Origin: Mesorhizobium sp. LNHC252B00
GTDB lineage: Bacteria > Pseudomonadota > Alphaproteobacteria > Rhizobiales > Rhizobiaceae
Assembly: GCF_000502955.1 (NCBI RefSeq)
Contig: NZ_AYWO01000005.1
Coordinates: 334,738-398,737, forward strand
Length of the DNA: 64,000 nucleotides
Reading direction: 5' to 3'
Within the stretch, counting starts at the first letter, position 1. Every line of letters begins with the position of its first letter. Shown here in pieces: positions 41,322 through 49,977 of this stretch. The notes beneath the pieces were generated by a model, which ran no database searches, was not told where the DNA came from, and saw only the letters and a list, made by a program, of their open reading frames with translations. Position numbers and translations under genes: made by a program.

Positions 41322-42071
41322 ATGGCTGGCCATTCACAGTTCAAGAACATCATGCACCGCAAGGGCCGCCAGGATGCGGTGCGGTCGAAAATGTTTTCCA
41401 AGCTGGCGCGCGAAATCACCGTCGCCGCCAAGAGCGGTACGCCCGACCCATCGATGAACCCGCGCCTGCGCCTGGCGATCCAGAACGCCAAGGCAGTGTC
41501 GATGCCGAAGGACAACATCCAGCGCGCCGTCAACAAGGCCTCGATGGGCGACGCCGAGAATTACGAAGCCGTGCGTTATGAGGGCTATGGTCCAGGTGGC
41601 GTCGCCGTCATCGTCGAGGCCCTGACCGACAACCGCAACCGTTCGGCCTCGAACGTGCGCGCCGCCTTCACCAAGGCGGGCGGGGCGATGGGTGAAACCG
41701 GCTCGGTGTCGTTCATGTGGGACCGCGCCGGCGAGATCTACTATCCGGCATCGGCCGGCAGCGCCGACAAGATCATGGATGCGGCGATCGAAGCCGGCGC
41801 CGATGATGTCGAGTCCGATGAGGAAGGCCACACGATCTATTGCGCCTTCGAAAATCTCGGCGAGGTATCGAAGGCTCTGGAAGGCGCGCTCGGCGAGGCC
41901 GAATCGGTGAAGCCGATCTGGCGGCCGCAAAACAATGTTCCGGTCGACGAGGAGCGGGCACAATCGCTGATGAAGCTGGTCGCCACTCTCGAGGATGACG
42001 ATGACGTGCAAAGCGTCTACGCCAACTTCGAGGTCGATGACGAGACGATGGCCAAGCTCAGCGCGGCATGA
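41322..42071 (+). CDS. yebC: YebC/PmpR-family protein
   Basis: 249 residues, full-length for the family. [19 protein letters not shown] at the N-terminus, then [23 protein letters not shown] and [16 protein letters not shown]. Members bind DNA, and some help translation of polyproline stretches. In many alphaproteobacteria yebC lies next to ruvCAB; here ruvC is about 18 kb downstream. The stop overlaps the start of the SelW-like gene by 4 bases. Confidence 0.96.
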   Translation: MAGHSQFKNIMHRKGRQDAVRSKMFSKLAREITVAAKSGTPDPSMNPRLRLAIQNAKAVSMPKDNIQRAVNKASMGDAENYEAVRYEGYGPGGVAVIVEALTDNRNRSASNVRAAFTKAGGAMGETGSVSFMWDRAGEIYYPASAGSADKIMDAAIEAGADDVESDEEGHTIYCAFENLGEVSKALEGALGEAESVKPIWRPQNNVPVDEERAQSLMKLVATLEDDDDVQSVYANFEVDDETMAKLSAA

Positions 42072-42364
42072 GCGAAAAAGCGCTTCCCATCATCCGCATC
42101 ACCTATTGCACGCAGTGCCAGTGGCTGCTGCGTGCCGGCTGGATGGCGCAGGAGCTGCTGTCGACCTTCGGCACCGATCTCGGCGAGGTGACGCTAGTGC
42201 CTGGCACCGGCGGCATCTTCACCATTTCCTGCAACGATACTCTGGTTTGGGACCGCAAGCGCGATGGCGGCTTTCCAGACGCGGCCAAACTCAAGCAGCT
42301 TGTGCGCGACGTCATCGATCCGGATCGCGATCTCGGCCATTCGGATCGAAAAACAAAGGCCTGA
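42068..42364 (+). CDS. SelT/SelW/SelH (Rdx) family protein
   Basis: 98 residues with a thioredoxin-like fold; redox CxxC motif in [19 protein letters not shown] and [25 protein letters not shown] near the C-terminus. Selenocysteine is replaced by Cys, as in most bacterial members. Start overlaps yebC (ATGA). Function is thought to be redox-related but unproven. Confidence 0.93.
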   Translation: MSEKALPIIRITYCTQCQWLLRAGWMAQELLSTFGTDLGEVTLVPGTGGIFTISCNDTLVWDRKRDGGFPDAAKLKQLVRDVIDPDRDLGHSDRKTKA

Positions 42365-42382
42365 AGAGCGTCGGCAGCACCG

Positions 42383-42532
42383 TCACTTACGTCGCAACGC
42401 TCCGAAAGCCGCGCCTACGGCGATGCCCATAGCGATGCCGATTGGCAGATCATCCAGAGCGGCGCCGATCGCCGAGCCGACACCAACTCCGATGGCCATG
42501 CCGAAGGCCATGTTTGAGTACTGATCCTTCAA
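42383..42532 (-). CDS. 49-residue glycine-zipper protein
   Basis: A short frame starts with TTG at 42532; GGAG is 7 bases upstream. The product has alternating Gly and small residues: FGMAIGVGVGSAIGAAL, a charged turn DDLPIG, then IAMGIAVGAAFGALRRK. This is the pattern of glycine-zipper proteins that insert in membranes as helix pairs. An internal ATG at 42511 would give 42 residues. It lies convergent with the SelW-like gene and on the same strand as the DUF1772 gene 79 bases upstream of it. Similar small proteins are often annotated in rhizobia. Confidence 0.7.
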   Translation of the reverse strand: MKDQYSNMAFGMAIGVGVGSAIGAALDDLPIGIAMGIAVGAAFGALRRK

Positions 42533-42611
42533 GATCCGTCTCCAAAAAACGTCCTGAACTTTTCAGGCGCGGAGCCTCACTGTCGGCCATCGATGGCTCC
42601 GCCCATTGCGG

Positions 42612-43091
42612 TCAACGCGCGGCGAACCAGAAGGATGCCAGCGCGGCTATGCCGCTGACGGTGCGGACATGGTTCCACATCACCCATTCATTGAGGTATC
42701 GCGACCACAGACTTGCGCCGCTGGCGCTTGCCGGATCGACGGTGGCGAGCGCATCGTTCAGCGGGACGTTGAAGACCATCGTCACCACCACGATGCCGAT
42801 GAGATAGACCAGGCTACCGGCAATCAGCCAGAGCGAACCCGACTGGCTCCAGTCCATCACCGCGCCGGCGCCGACAATGAGGCACGCAAGCGCCGTGCCG
42901 AACAACGCTGTCATGAACAGCGGCGTCACAGCGGTCACATTGATCGAATTCATCGCCGCGATGCCGCCAGCGGCCGGCATGCGGCCGAGGCCCGGCATGA
43001 CGAAGGTGGAAAAGGCGAAGAAGACGCCGCCGATGACGCCCGAGCCGATTGCGGCGATGAAGATGAGGATGGGCAGAACTTTCGCGATCAT
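42612..43091 (-). CDS. DUF1772 (anthrone oxygenase-like) membrane protein
   Basis: 159 residues from ATG at 43091 and four membrane segments (about 7-28, 55-78, 85-105 and 135-155). FVMPGLGRMPAAGGIAAMNSINVTAV near residue 35 is the DUF1772 signature, and FNVPLNDALATVDP is near residue 115. Anthrone-oxygenase-like members have not been well characterised in bacteria. It is divergent from a TetR gene with a shared palindrome between them, so it is probably the TetR target. Confidence 0.9.
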   Translation of the reverse strand: MIAKVLPILIFIAAIGSGVIGGVFFAFSTFVMPGLGRMPAAGGIAAMNSINVTAVTPLFMTALFGTALACLIVGAGAVMDWSQSGSLWLIAGSLVYLIGIVVVTMVFNVPLNDALATVDPASASGASLWSRYLNEWVMWNHVRTVSGIAALASFWFAAR

Positions 43092-43146
43092 GTCAGTTGC
43101 TCCAGATGCCGGTTGCGGTTTCTTCTGCTTAAAATATGAGTATTCC

Positions 43147-43165
43147 TCACATTTGCAAAATGTGA
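43147..43165 (+). promoter_or_regulatory. Palindromic operator between DUF1772 and TetR genes
   Basis: Arms TCACATTT (43147-43154) and AAATGTGA (43158-43165) around GCA: a perfect 8-base dyad of 19 bases in total, in the 126-base divergent promoter region. Expected TetR binding site. Confidence 0.72.
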
Positions 43166-43217
43166 TAAACCCTCGTATTTGACGAGTCAAGCGATTTTGG
43201 TGGTATGAGAGATAGTC

Positions 43218-43859
43218 ATGGAAGATGCGGCCTCGCCGGTTTCCCCTCAGGAGCAGATCGCTTCGCCGCGCCGGGCGCCAAGCCAGCAGCGCAGCCGCGA
43301 ACGGGTCGAGCGGATGCTGGCCGCCGCTTCGGCGCTGATTGCCGAGCAAGGCAGCGACGCCATGCGCATGGGTGAAGTGGCGGAAAGGGCCGGTGTGTCG
43401 ATCGGCTCGCTCTACCAGTTCTTTCCGGACAAGCGGGCGATCATCTGGGCACTGGCCGAGCGCTATACCGCAGAGAGCCAGGCCTGCATCTCGGCCGCAC
43501 TAGCCGGAGTCAGTGACGCCGAAGGGCTGGGCCAAGCGTTTTCGGAACTCATCGATATCTACTACCGGCTGTTCCTGGCGGAGCCGGTGATGCGCGACAT
43601 CTGGTCGGGCACGCAGGCCGACAAGGCGTTGCGCCAGCTCGAGCTCGCCGACAGCCGGGCCAATGCGGAGTTTCTGACCACGGTGCTGAAACGACTGCGA
43701 CCGGCGGCCGATCCGGTGGCGCTGGAAACGACGGCGTTGCTGGTCTGGCAGATGGGTGAAGCCGCCATGCGGCTGGCGATCTCGGTCGAGCGGCAGGAGG
43801 GCGACAGGCTGGTCGCCGCCTACAAGCGGATGGCACTCAGGGAATTGCTGGCTGAATAG
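43218..43859 (+). CDS. TetR-family transcriptional regulator
   Basis: 213 residues. The N-terminal helix-turn-helix is clear: SRERVERMLAAASALIAEQGSDAMRMGEVAERAGVSIGSLYQFFPDKRAIIWALAE (about residues 28-85). The remaining helices form the ligand-binding half. It is divergent from the DUF1772 membrane protein gene and likely represses it in response to a hydrophobic compound. A terminator follows within 60 bases. Confidence 0.94.
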   Translation: MEDAASPVSPQEQIASPRRAPSQQRSRERVERMLAAASALIAEQGSDAMRMGEVAERAGVSIGSLYQFFPDKRAIIWALAERYTAESQACISAALAGVSDAEGLGQAFSELIDIYYRLFLAEPVMRDIWSGTQADKALRQLELADSRANAEFLTTVLKRLRPAADPVALETTALLVWQMGEAAMRLAISVERQEGDRLVAAYKRMALRELLAE

Positions 43860-43894
43860 CAGGCGGAAAAGCGCCAGGATGAATGCTGCAACAA

Positions 43895-43919
43895 AAAACC
43901 CGCCACAAGGGCGGGTTTT
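43895..43919. terminator. Bidirectional terminator between tetR and rpmE
   Basis: Perfect 10-pair dyad AAAACCCGCC (43895-43904) and GGCGGGTTTT (43910-43919), loop ACAAG, with A/T runs on both sides. It can serve both the tetR gene (plus) and rpmE (minus). Confidence 0.9.
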
Positions 43920-43942
43920 CGATCTGCGATAGGTGTTCGCCC

Positions 43943-44164
43943 TTAGAGGCCGAAACCTTCGAAACGCTTCTTGAACTTCGACAGGCGGCCGCCGCGGTCG
44001 AGCAGGGTCTGCTGGCCGCCGGTCCAGGCCGGGTGGGTGGTCGGGTCGATATCGAGGTTCATCGTATCGCCTTCCTTGCCCCAGGTCGAACGGGTCATGT
44101 ATTCGGTGCCGTCGGTCATGACGACCTTGATGGTGTGGTAATCGGGATGAATGTCGGTCTTCAT
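43943..44164 (-). CDS. rpmE: 50S ribosomal protein L31
   Basis: 73 residues: [19 protein letters not shown], then [26 protein letters not shown] and RVSKF-like LSKFKKRF at the C-terminus. No CxxC pairs are seen, so this is the zinc-free (C-minus) type of L31, like many alphaproteobacterial proteins. Divergent from the ABC exporter gene. Confidence 0.97.
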   Translation of the reverse strand: MKTDIHPDYHTIKVVMTDGTEYMTRSTWGKEGDTMNLDIDPTTHPAWTGGQQTLLDRGGRLSKFKKRFEGFGL

Positions 44165-44371
44165 GGTTCGGTTCCTGGCTTGCCGGCGCTGCTGACGGGC
44201 ATAAGCCTGCGTCGATGCGCCCCTTTTTAAAACTCGAAGCCGCAGCTATTGAGGAGCCACGGCTTCTAAAACGGTCGGCGAGCCTATACATCAGCCGGAA
44301 TTGAATCACAAGGCCGCGGCAAGCGCATATTGAAGCGCATGGCTCAAAGGGCGGCTAGAGGAAACACTGGG

Positions 44372-46171
44372 ATGGCGCACATCAGCAGCGCAGACGAGCG
44401 CCGGCGCTCGCTCAAGCCGCTCGGGCGCCTGTTTCCGTATATCGCGCACTATCGCACGCTGTTCATCGGCGCCCTCATCTCGCTGGTCATCGCCGCGACA
44501 ACGACCCTGGCGCTGCCGCTCGCGGTACGGCGCATGATCGATCATGGGTTCTCGTCGGCCAACACCATCTTCATCGCCGAATATTTCGCCGCGCTGGTGG
44601 CGATGGCCGCGCTGCTGGCGGCGGCATCGGCCGGCCGCTACTACTTCGTCATCACGCTTGGCGAACGCGTCGTCGCCGACATCCGCCGCGATGTCTTTGC
44701 TCATGTGACGACGCTGTCGCCTTCCTTTTTCGATACCGCCCAGTCGGGCGAGATCGTGTCGCGGCTCGCCGCCGACACCACGCAGGTCAAGTCCGCGGTC
44801 GGGGCGACGGCCTCGGTCGCGCTGCGCAACGTCATCCTTGGGCTCGGTGCTCTGGGGATGATGGTGATCACCAGCCCGAAACTGTCCGGCCTGGTGATTG
44901 CCGCTATTCCCGTCATCGTGCTGCCGCTGGTCGCTTTCGGCCGCTCGGTGCGGCGCAAGTCACGGCAGGCGCAGGACACGCTGGCCGATGCGACAGCCTA
45001 TGCCAGCGAACAGGTCGGCGCGGTGCGCACGCTGCAGGCCTTCACCAACGAGAAGCTGGTCACCGGCCATTTCTCGGCTGCGGTGGAAGCCGCTTTCGAG
45101 GCGGCGCGCGCCTCGATCTTCGCGCGCTCCTTCCTCACTTTCTTTGCCATTTTCACCATCTTCTCGTCCGTCGTGGCGGTGCTGTGGTTCGGCTCGCGCG
45201 ACGTGCTCGAAGGCTCGATATCGCCGGGCACGCTCGGCCAGTTCCTGCTCTATTCGGTGTTTGCCGCCGGCGCGCTGGGTGCGCTGTCGGAGGTGTGGGG
45301 CGAGCTTGCGCAAGCTGCGGGTGCTGCCGAACGGCTGACCGAGATCCTGGCCGAGAAACCGGCGATCCATGCTCCGGCAGATCCGAAGCCACTGCCCGCG
45401 GTCGCTAAGGGCGAGATAGTCTTCGACAACGTCTCCTTCTCCTACCCGGCGCGGCCCGACCGCGCCGCCGTGCACGGCTTGAGCTTTCAGGTCATGCCCG
45501 GCGAAACGGTAGCGATTGTTGGGCCGTCAGGGGCTGGCAAGAGCACGGTGTTTTCGCTGATCCTGCGCTTCTACGATCCCGAAACAGGCAAGATCCTGAT
45601 CGATGGCGTCGACGTGCGTGAGGCCGATCCCGTTTCGGTCCGCCAGCGCATCGCCATCGTGCCGCAGGACGTCACCATCTTCGCGGCCACCGCGAGCGAC
45701 AATATCGGCTTCGGCCGGCCGGGCGCCAGCAAGGCCGAGATCGAGACGGCGGCGAAGGACGCACTCGCCGACGAATTCATCCTCAGGCTGGAAAAAGGCT
45801 ATGACAGCCAGGTCGGCGAACGCGGCGTGACGCTTTCCGGCGGCCAGCGCCAGCGGGTGGCGATCGCCCGCGCCATTCTGCGCGACGCGCCGATCCTGCT
45901 GCTCGACGAAGCCACCTCCGCGCTCGATGCCGAAAGTGAGACGCTGGTGCAGATCGCGCTGGAACGCCTGATGCAGGGCCGCACCACGATCGTCATCGCC
46001 CACCGGCTGGCAACGGTGCTGAAGGCCGACAGGATCCTGGTCATGGATGGCGGCTCGATCGTCGAGGAAGGCACGCATCAGAGCCTGGTCGCCAAGGGCG
46101 GCATCTATGCGCGGCTGGCCAAGCTGCAATTCGAAACAGGCGCCAGCGCCTTCAAGGGGGCGGCGGAGTAG
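44372..46171 (+). CDS. ABC exporter, fused membrane and ATPase domains (MsbA-like)
   Basis: 599 residues. Six membrane segments in residues 25-320, then the nucleotide-binding domain: Walker A GPSGAGKST, signature LSGGQRQRVAIARAI, Walker B ILLLDEATSALD, H-loop IAHRLATV. The half-transporter works as a dimer; candidate substrates are lipids or drugs. The ATG at 44372 has AGAGGAAA upstream; two earlier in-frame ATGs (44330, 44339) would add up to 14 residues. In other rhizobia it is next to rpmE. Confidence 0.94.
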   Translation: MAHISSADERRRSLKPLGRLFPYIAHYRTLFIGALISLVIAATTTLALPLAVRRMIDHGFSSANTIFIAEYFAALVAMAALLAAASAGRYYFVITLGERVVADIRRDVFAHVTTLSPSFFDTAQSGEIVSRLAADTTQVKSAVGATASVALRNVILGLGALGMMVITSPKLSGLVIAAIPVIVLPLVAFGRSVRRKSRQAQDTLADATAYASEQVGAVRTLQAFTNEKLVTGHFSAAVEAAFEAARASIFARSFLTFFAIFTIFSSVVAVLWFGSRDVLEGSISPGTLGQFLLYSVFAAGALGALSEVWGELAQAAGAAERLTEILAEKPAIHAPADPKPLPAVAKGEIVFDNVSFSYPARPDRAAVHGLSFQVMPGETVAIVGPSGAGKSTVFSLILRFYDPETGKILIDGVDVREADPVSVRQRIAIVPQDVTIFAATASDNIGFGRPGASKAEIETAAKDALADEFILRLEKGYDSQVGERGVTLSGGQRQRVAIARAILRDAPILLLDEATSALDAESETLVQIALERLMQGRTTIVIAHRLATVLKADRILVMDGGSIVEEGTHQSLVAKGGIYARLAKLQFETGASAFKGAAE

Positions 46172-46206
46172 TTCAAGCTGTCTGCACTCCTGAAGTGCCG
46201 GCCGCC

Positions 46207-47694
46207 CTACGCCGTTCCATAGCGCTGCTTCAGATGGTTCACGAGATAGGTGGCGTTGAGCTTTTCGCCGGTTGCGCGCTCGAGCAGATCCGGCGTCGAC
46301 CAGCGTGATCCCTGCGACCAGATTTTTTGGCGGCGCCAGTCGTTGATCGCCTCGAAATTGCCTTTGGCAAGATCCTCGTCGGCTGAAGGATGTTCCCGCG
46401 TCAGCGCCGCCCATTGCTGCGCAGCCATCATCGCGCCCAGCGTGTAGGAGGGGAAGTAGCCGAAGGCCGCACCCGGCCAATGCACGTCCTGCATCGGCCC
46501 GTCGGCGGGGTTGTCAATGGTGGAAAGGCCGAGATAGTCGCGCATCTTGGCGTCCCAGGCTTCGGGCAGGTCGGCCACCTCCAGTCGGCCCGAGACGAGC
46601 TCCTGTTCCAATTCGTAGCGCAGGATGACATGCAAGGGATAGGTCACCTCGTCGGCATCGACACGGATCAGGCCGCGCTCGACGCGATGCACATGCGGCA
46701 GGATATCGTCGAGCGACCAGGCTTCGCCGAGATGCTTTTCGACCACCGGCAGCGCCCAGCGCCAGAAGGCCGGGTTGCGGCCGAGCTGCTTTTCGACGAA
46801 CAGGCTCTGGCTTTCATGCACGGCCATGCCGCGCGCCTTGCCGAGCGGCCAGTGCGACCATGTCTTCGGCAGGTTCTGTTCGTAGAGCGCATGGCCGGTT
46901 TCGTGCAGCACACCCATCAGCGCCGACAGGAAATCGGAGGTCTTGTAGCGGGTGGTTATGCGGACATCGCTCGGTACGCCGCCGCAGAAAGGATGGTGCG
47001 ACACCGATAGCGACCCGTGTGTCAGGTCGAAGCCGACCGCCGCCATCATGGCAAGGCCAAGCTCGCGCTGCCGGTCGATCGCGTAGGTGCCCGAAAGCGG
47101 CTTCAACGGGCGCTTGCGCAGCCGCGCGTCCTGGATCGCCAGCGCCTCCGGTACAAACCTCTTCAGGAAAGCCTTCAGGTCGGTGAACACCGGCGTGATA
47201 TCGGCGGTGCGGTTGCCAGGATCGTACTGTTCCATCAGCGCGTCATAGGGGGCAAGGCCGAGCACGTCGGCACGCAGCGCCGCCTCCTCGCGCACCAGCG
47301 CCACCACGCCCTCCAGCGCCGGCTGGAAGGCCGCCCAGTCGTTCTTGGCGCGCAGGTCGCGCCACAGCTGCTCACAGCGCATGCGAGCCGTCGTCTGGCG
47401 TTCGACGAATTCGACCGGCAGGCAGGTCAGGTTGGTGTACTGCCGCCGCAGTTCCGCGACGGCGGCCCGTTGCTCTTCACCAAGCGCCTCGCCTTCTGCG
47501 ACAGCGATCCAGTCCGCTATCTCCGGCGCCGTTGCCCTGGTGTGATACATGCCGGCCAGTGCCGACATCGCCTCGGCACGCTTCTCGCCGCCGCCGACGG
47601 CCATGTGAGTGGCTTCGTCGGCGCCGAGGATGGCCAGCGCATGCTCGAGCGCTTCGAGCTTATGGCCGAGATCATCGAGTTTCTGAAAGGACAT
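46207..47694 (-). CDS. Carboxypeptidase M32 family
   Basis: 495 residues from ATG at 47694. The zinc motif HExxH is in GVLHETGHALYEQ, and the downstream glutamate lies in AVHESQSLFVEK, typical M32. Also DVRITTRY and ARGMAVHESQSL. These are broad-specificity metallocarboxypeptidases of the cytoplasm, with no signal peptide. It is a single gene between the exporter and a divergent small membrane protein gene. Confidence 0.96.
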   Translation of the reverse strand: MSFQKLDDLGHKLEALEHALAILGADEATHMAVGGGEKRAEAMSALAGMYHTRATAPEIADWIAVAEGEALGEEQRAAVAELRRQYTNLTCLPVEFVERQTTARMRCEQLWRDLRAKNDWAAFQPALEGVVALVREEAALRADVLGLAPYDALMEQYDPGNRTADITPVFTDLKAFLKRFVPEALAIQDARLRKRPLKPLSGTYAIDRQRELGLAMMAAVGFDLTHGSLSVSHHPFCGGVPSDVRITTRYKTSDFLSALMGVLHETGHALYEQNLPKTWSHWPLGKARGMAVHESQSLFVEKQLGRNPAFWRWALPVVEKHLGEAWSLDDILPHVHRVERGLIRVDADEVTYPLHVILRYELEQELVSGRLEVADLPEAWDAKMRDYLGLSTIDNPADGPMQDVHWPGAAFGYFPSYTLGAMMAAQQWAALTREHPSADEDLAKGNFEAINDWRRQKIWSQGSRWSTPDLLERATGEKLNATYLVNHLKQRYGTA

Positions 47695-47833
47695 GGCGGC
47701 TTCCGTGATTGAGGACGGCGCGAAAAGACACCAACGCAAAAGCCTTGGCAACCCTCAGGCACTGTGCCGGGAATGCATCTTGCGCTGATGCGGTCATGCG
47801 TGAAATGCTGCAGCCACAGTTGAGGGGAACAGC

Positions 47834-48187
47834 ATGATCGGCGACATCCTGGTTGGGCTGGTGGCCTTGATCCATGCCTACATCGTCTATCTCGAGATGG
47901 TGCTTTGGGACACGCCGCGCGGGCACCAGGCTTTCGGTTTGACACCCGAATTCGCCGGTGCCTCGAAAGTACTCGCCGCCAACCAGGGGCTCTACAACGG
48001 TTTCCTCGCCGCCGGCCTCATCTGGGGGCTTTACCTCGGTGCTGCCGGTTTCCAGGTCAAGGTTTTCTTCCTGTTGTGCGTCGCCATTGCCGGCCTCTAT
48101 GGTGCGGCGACGGTCGGCCGCAAAATCCTGTTCATCCAGACCGTGCCGGCGATTGCCTCCCTGATCGCGGTCTGGCTGGGCTGGTAA
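47834..48187 (+). CDS. DUF1304 membrane protein
   Basis: 117 residues and four membrane segments. Family segments: LVALIHAYIVYLEMVLWDTPRG, then NQGLYNGFLAAGLIWGL, and IQTVPAIASLIAVWLGW at the C-terminus. Function unknown. GAGGGGAACAGC precedes the ATG. A hairpin (GACGCCC at 48191-48197 with GGGCGTC at 48215-48221) follows but lacks a T-run. Confidence 0.92.
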   Translation: MIGDILVGLVALIHAYIVYLEMVLWDTPRGHQAFGLTPEFAGASKVLAANQGLYNGFLAAGLIWGLYLGAAGFQVKVFFLLCVAIAGLYGAATVGRKILFIQTVPAIASLIAVWLGW

Positions 48188-48259
48188 AAGGACGCCCGCG
48201 GAATTGAGTCCCGAGGGCGTCGGGCGGCCCTTCCTCTTGGACCGTCAGGGGCTACGGCT

Positions 48260-48694
48260 TCAGCCGTTCGGGTAGTTGCCGCCGTCGGCGCCGTCGCCCA
48301 TCAGGAAGCCACTGCCGGTATTGAGCCTCAGCCGTTGGTCGACATTGTCGAGGCGGCGTAGCAGGTCATGGTATTGCGCGGCCGGTATCCTGCCATGATC
48401 CGACGCCGCGATTTTCTCAGCTGCCTGGGTAATGTGCGCGGTGCGCATTTCCAGCCGCTGCGCCACGGCCAGGGTGATGTTGTTGGCCCGCTTGGCGTCG
48501 ACTATGCCTTGGCGAACGCCCTGGACCTGTTGGATGACACTGTCGATCCGGGGCCCCGTGAAATCGGTCGGGTCGGTTGCGTCGAGAGCACCCTTGTGAT
48601 GGCCGGCGGCATAGGCGCCGGCAAGCGGAACGGCGATGAGAAACGCCGCGAGTGTTGCAGTTCTAAGCGGTGTCCTGGGAGTGAAAGAGCGCAT
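48260..48694 (-). CDS. Secreted protein of unknown function
   Basis: 144 residues from ATG at 48694 with AGGAGA upstream. Signal peptide about residues 1-28 ends in AYAAG. The mature part is helical and polar, with RIDSVIQQVQGVRQGIVDAKRANN and AQYHDLLRRLDNVDQRLRL. No family is recognised. The longer frame from 48841 lacks a ribosome site and is rejected. Probably periplasmic. Confidence 0.75.
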   Translation of the reverse strand: MRSFTPRTPLRTATLAAFLIAVPLAGAYAAGHHKGALDATDPTDFTGPRIDSVIQQVQGVRQGIVDAKRANNITLAVAQRLEMRTAHITQAAEKIAASDHGRIPAAQYHDLLRRLDNVDQRLRLNTGSGFLMGDGADGGNYPNG

Positions 48695-48944
48695 CACGCG
48701 TCTCCTCTTGTAGAGGAAGGCGGCGGTTGTTCCGCCTGCCTTCTGGCCTTTGGGCCGTCCGGTTCCGTCGTGTCGCGATGCGGGAGACTCATCGCCGGCG
48801 GTTCTCAGCCCGGGCGGGAAGCTAGGACCGCCCTGCGACAATGTGTAATTAAAAAAAGATAATCTTTTCAGGTCTTGCCGGCGTCAGTCCACGCCCTAGA
48901 GTTGAGCCGACGAACAAATTCGCGTGAGCTCGCGTGATGAGAGA

Positions 48945-49976
48945 TCAACGTTCGGTGAGCTTCAGTTCAATACGGCGGTTCTTGTTCCGCGCCTCTTCTG
49001 TGTCGGCGGCATCGAGCGGCTGAAACTCACCGAAGCCGGCGGCGACGAGCCGGTTGGCCGGCACGCCGTTCTCGATCAGAAATTTCACCACCGAGGTCGA
49101 ACGCGCCGTCGACAACTCCCAATTGTCGCGATAGCGGCCGGTGCCGGAGAGCGGCTTGTTATCGGTATGGCCGTCGACGCGCAGCACCCAGTTGATTTCG
49201 GGCGGGATTTCCTTCTGCAACTCGATGATGGCGTCGGCGAGTTTCTTCATCTCGACCTTGCCGGCATCGTTGATCACCTCGGAGCCGGTCGGGAACAGCA
49301 CTTCCGACTGGAAGACGAAGCGGTCGCCGACGATGCGGATATTCTCGCGGTCGGCGAGGATTTCGCGCAAGCGGCCGAAGAAGTCGGAGCGGTAGCGGTT
49401 CAGTTCCTGCACGCGCTGCGCCAACGCGACGTTCAGGCGGCGGCCGAGATCGGCGATCTTGGTGTTGGAATCGCGGTCGCGGGTTTCGGAGACGTTGAGC
49501 GCATCCTCGAGCGCGCCGATCTGCTTGCGCAAGGCCGCGATCTGCTGGTTGAGGATCTCGACCTGGCTCAGCGCCTGCTGACTGATCTGGCGCTGGTTAT
49601 CGAGTTCGCCGCCCAGTGCCGCGGCGCGTTGGTTGGCGGCGTCACCGGCGCCCGCGCCTTGCGCCAGCAATTGTTCGAGCCGGCTCTTTTCCGCTTCGGT
49701 CGCCGACAGCGATGCCTGCAGATTGGCCAGCGAGTCATCCTTGTCCTGCGTTGATGAGCGCTCCAACGCCAGAAGCTGGGTCAATTCGTTGATTTGCGAG
49801 TTGAGGCGCGTGAGTGCCGTATCCTTGCCGGAAATTTCGCGACCGAGCAGGAACTGCGCCAGAACGAAGACGGTGAGCAGGAACATGATGGCCAGCAACA
49901 GCGTCGACAGCGCGTCGACGAAGCCCGGCCAATAGTCGATGCGGCGATCGGTGCGCCGGCCCCTGGCGAGTGCCAC
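48945..49976 (-). CDS. MotB-like protein with OmpA C-terminal domain, non-flagellar
   Basis: 343 residues from a GTG at 49976. One membrane segment (about 18-42, FVDALSTLLLAIMFLLTVFVLAQFLLG), whose Asp corresponds to the MotB/ExbD proton site. A coiled coil follows (about 50-170), and then an OmpA-like peptidoglycan-binding domain (about 215-340; RVDGHTDNKPL, NWELSTARSTSVVKFLIENG, NRRIELKL). It starts 1 base after the upstream MotA-like gene's stop. No flagellar genes are near, so it probably powers another envelope task. Confidence 0.91.
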   Translation of the reverse strand: MALARGRRTDRRIDYWPGFVDALSTLLLAIMFLLTVFVLAQFLLGREISGKDTALTRLNSQINELTQLLALERSSTQDKDDSLANLQASLSATEAEKSRLEQLLAQGAGAGDAANQRAAALGGELDNQRQISQQALSQVEILNQQIAALRKQIGALEDALNVSETRDRDSNTKIADLGRRLNVALAQRVQELNRYRSDFFGRLREILADRENIRIVGDRFVFQSEVLFPTGSEVINDAGKVEMKKLADAIIELQKEIPPEINWVLRVDGHTDNKPLSGTGRYRDNWELSTARSTSVVKFLIENGVPANRLVAAGFGEFQPLDAADTEEARNKNRRIELKLTER

Positions 49977-49977
49977 G

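Noticed and set aside
48191-48221. Hairpin GACGCCC/GGGCGTC after the DUF1304 gene as a terminator
   Set aside because: No T-run on either strand and a long loop of 17 bases; recorded only as a weak dyad.
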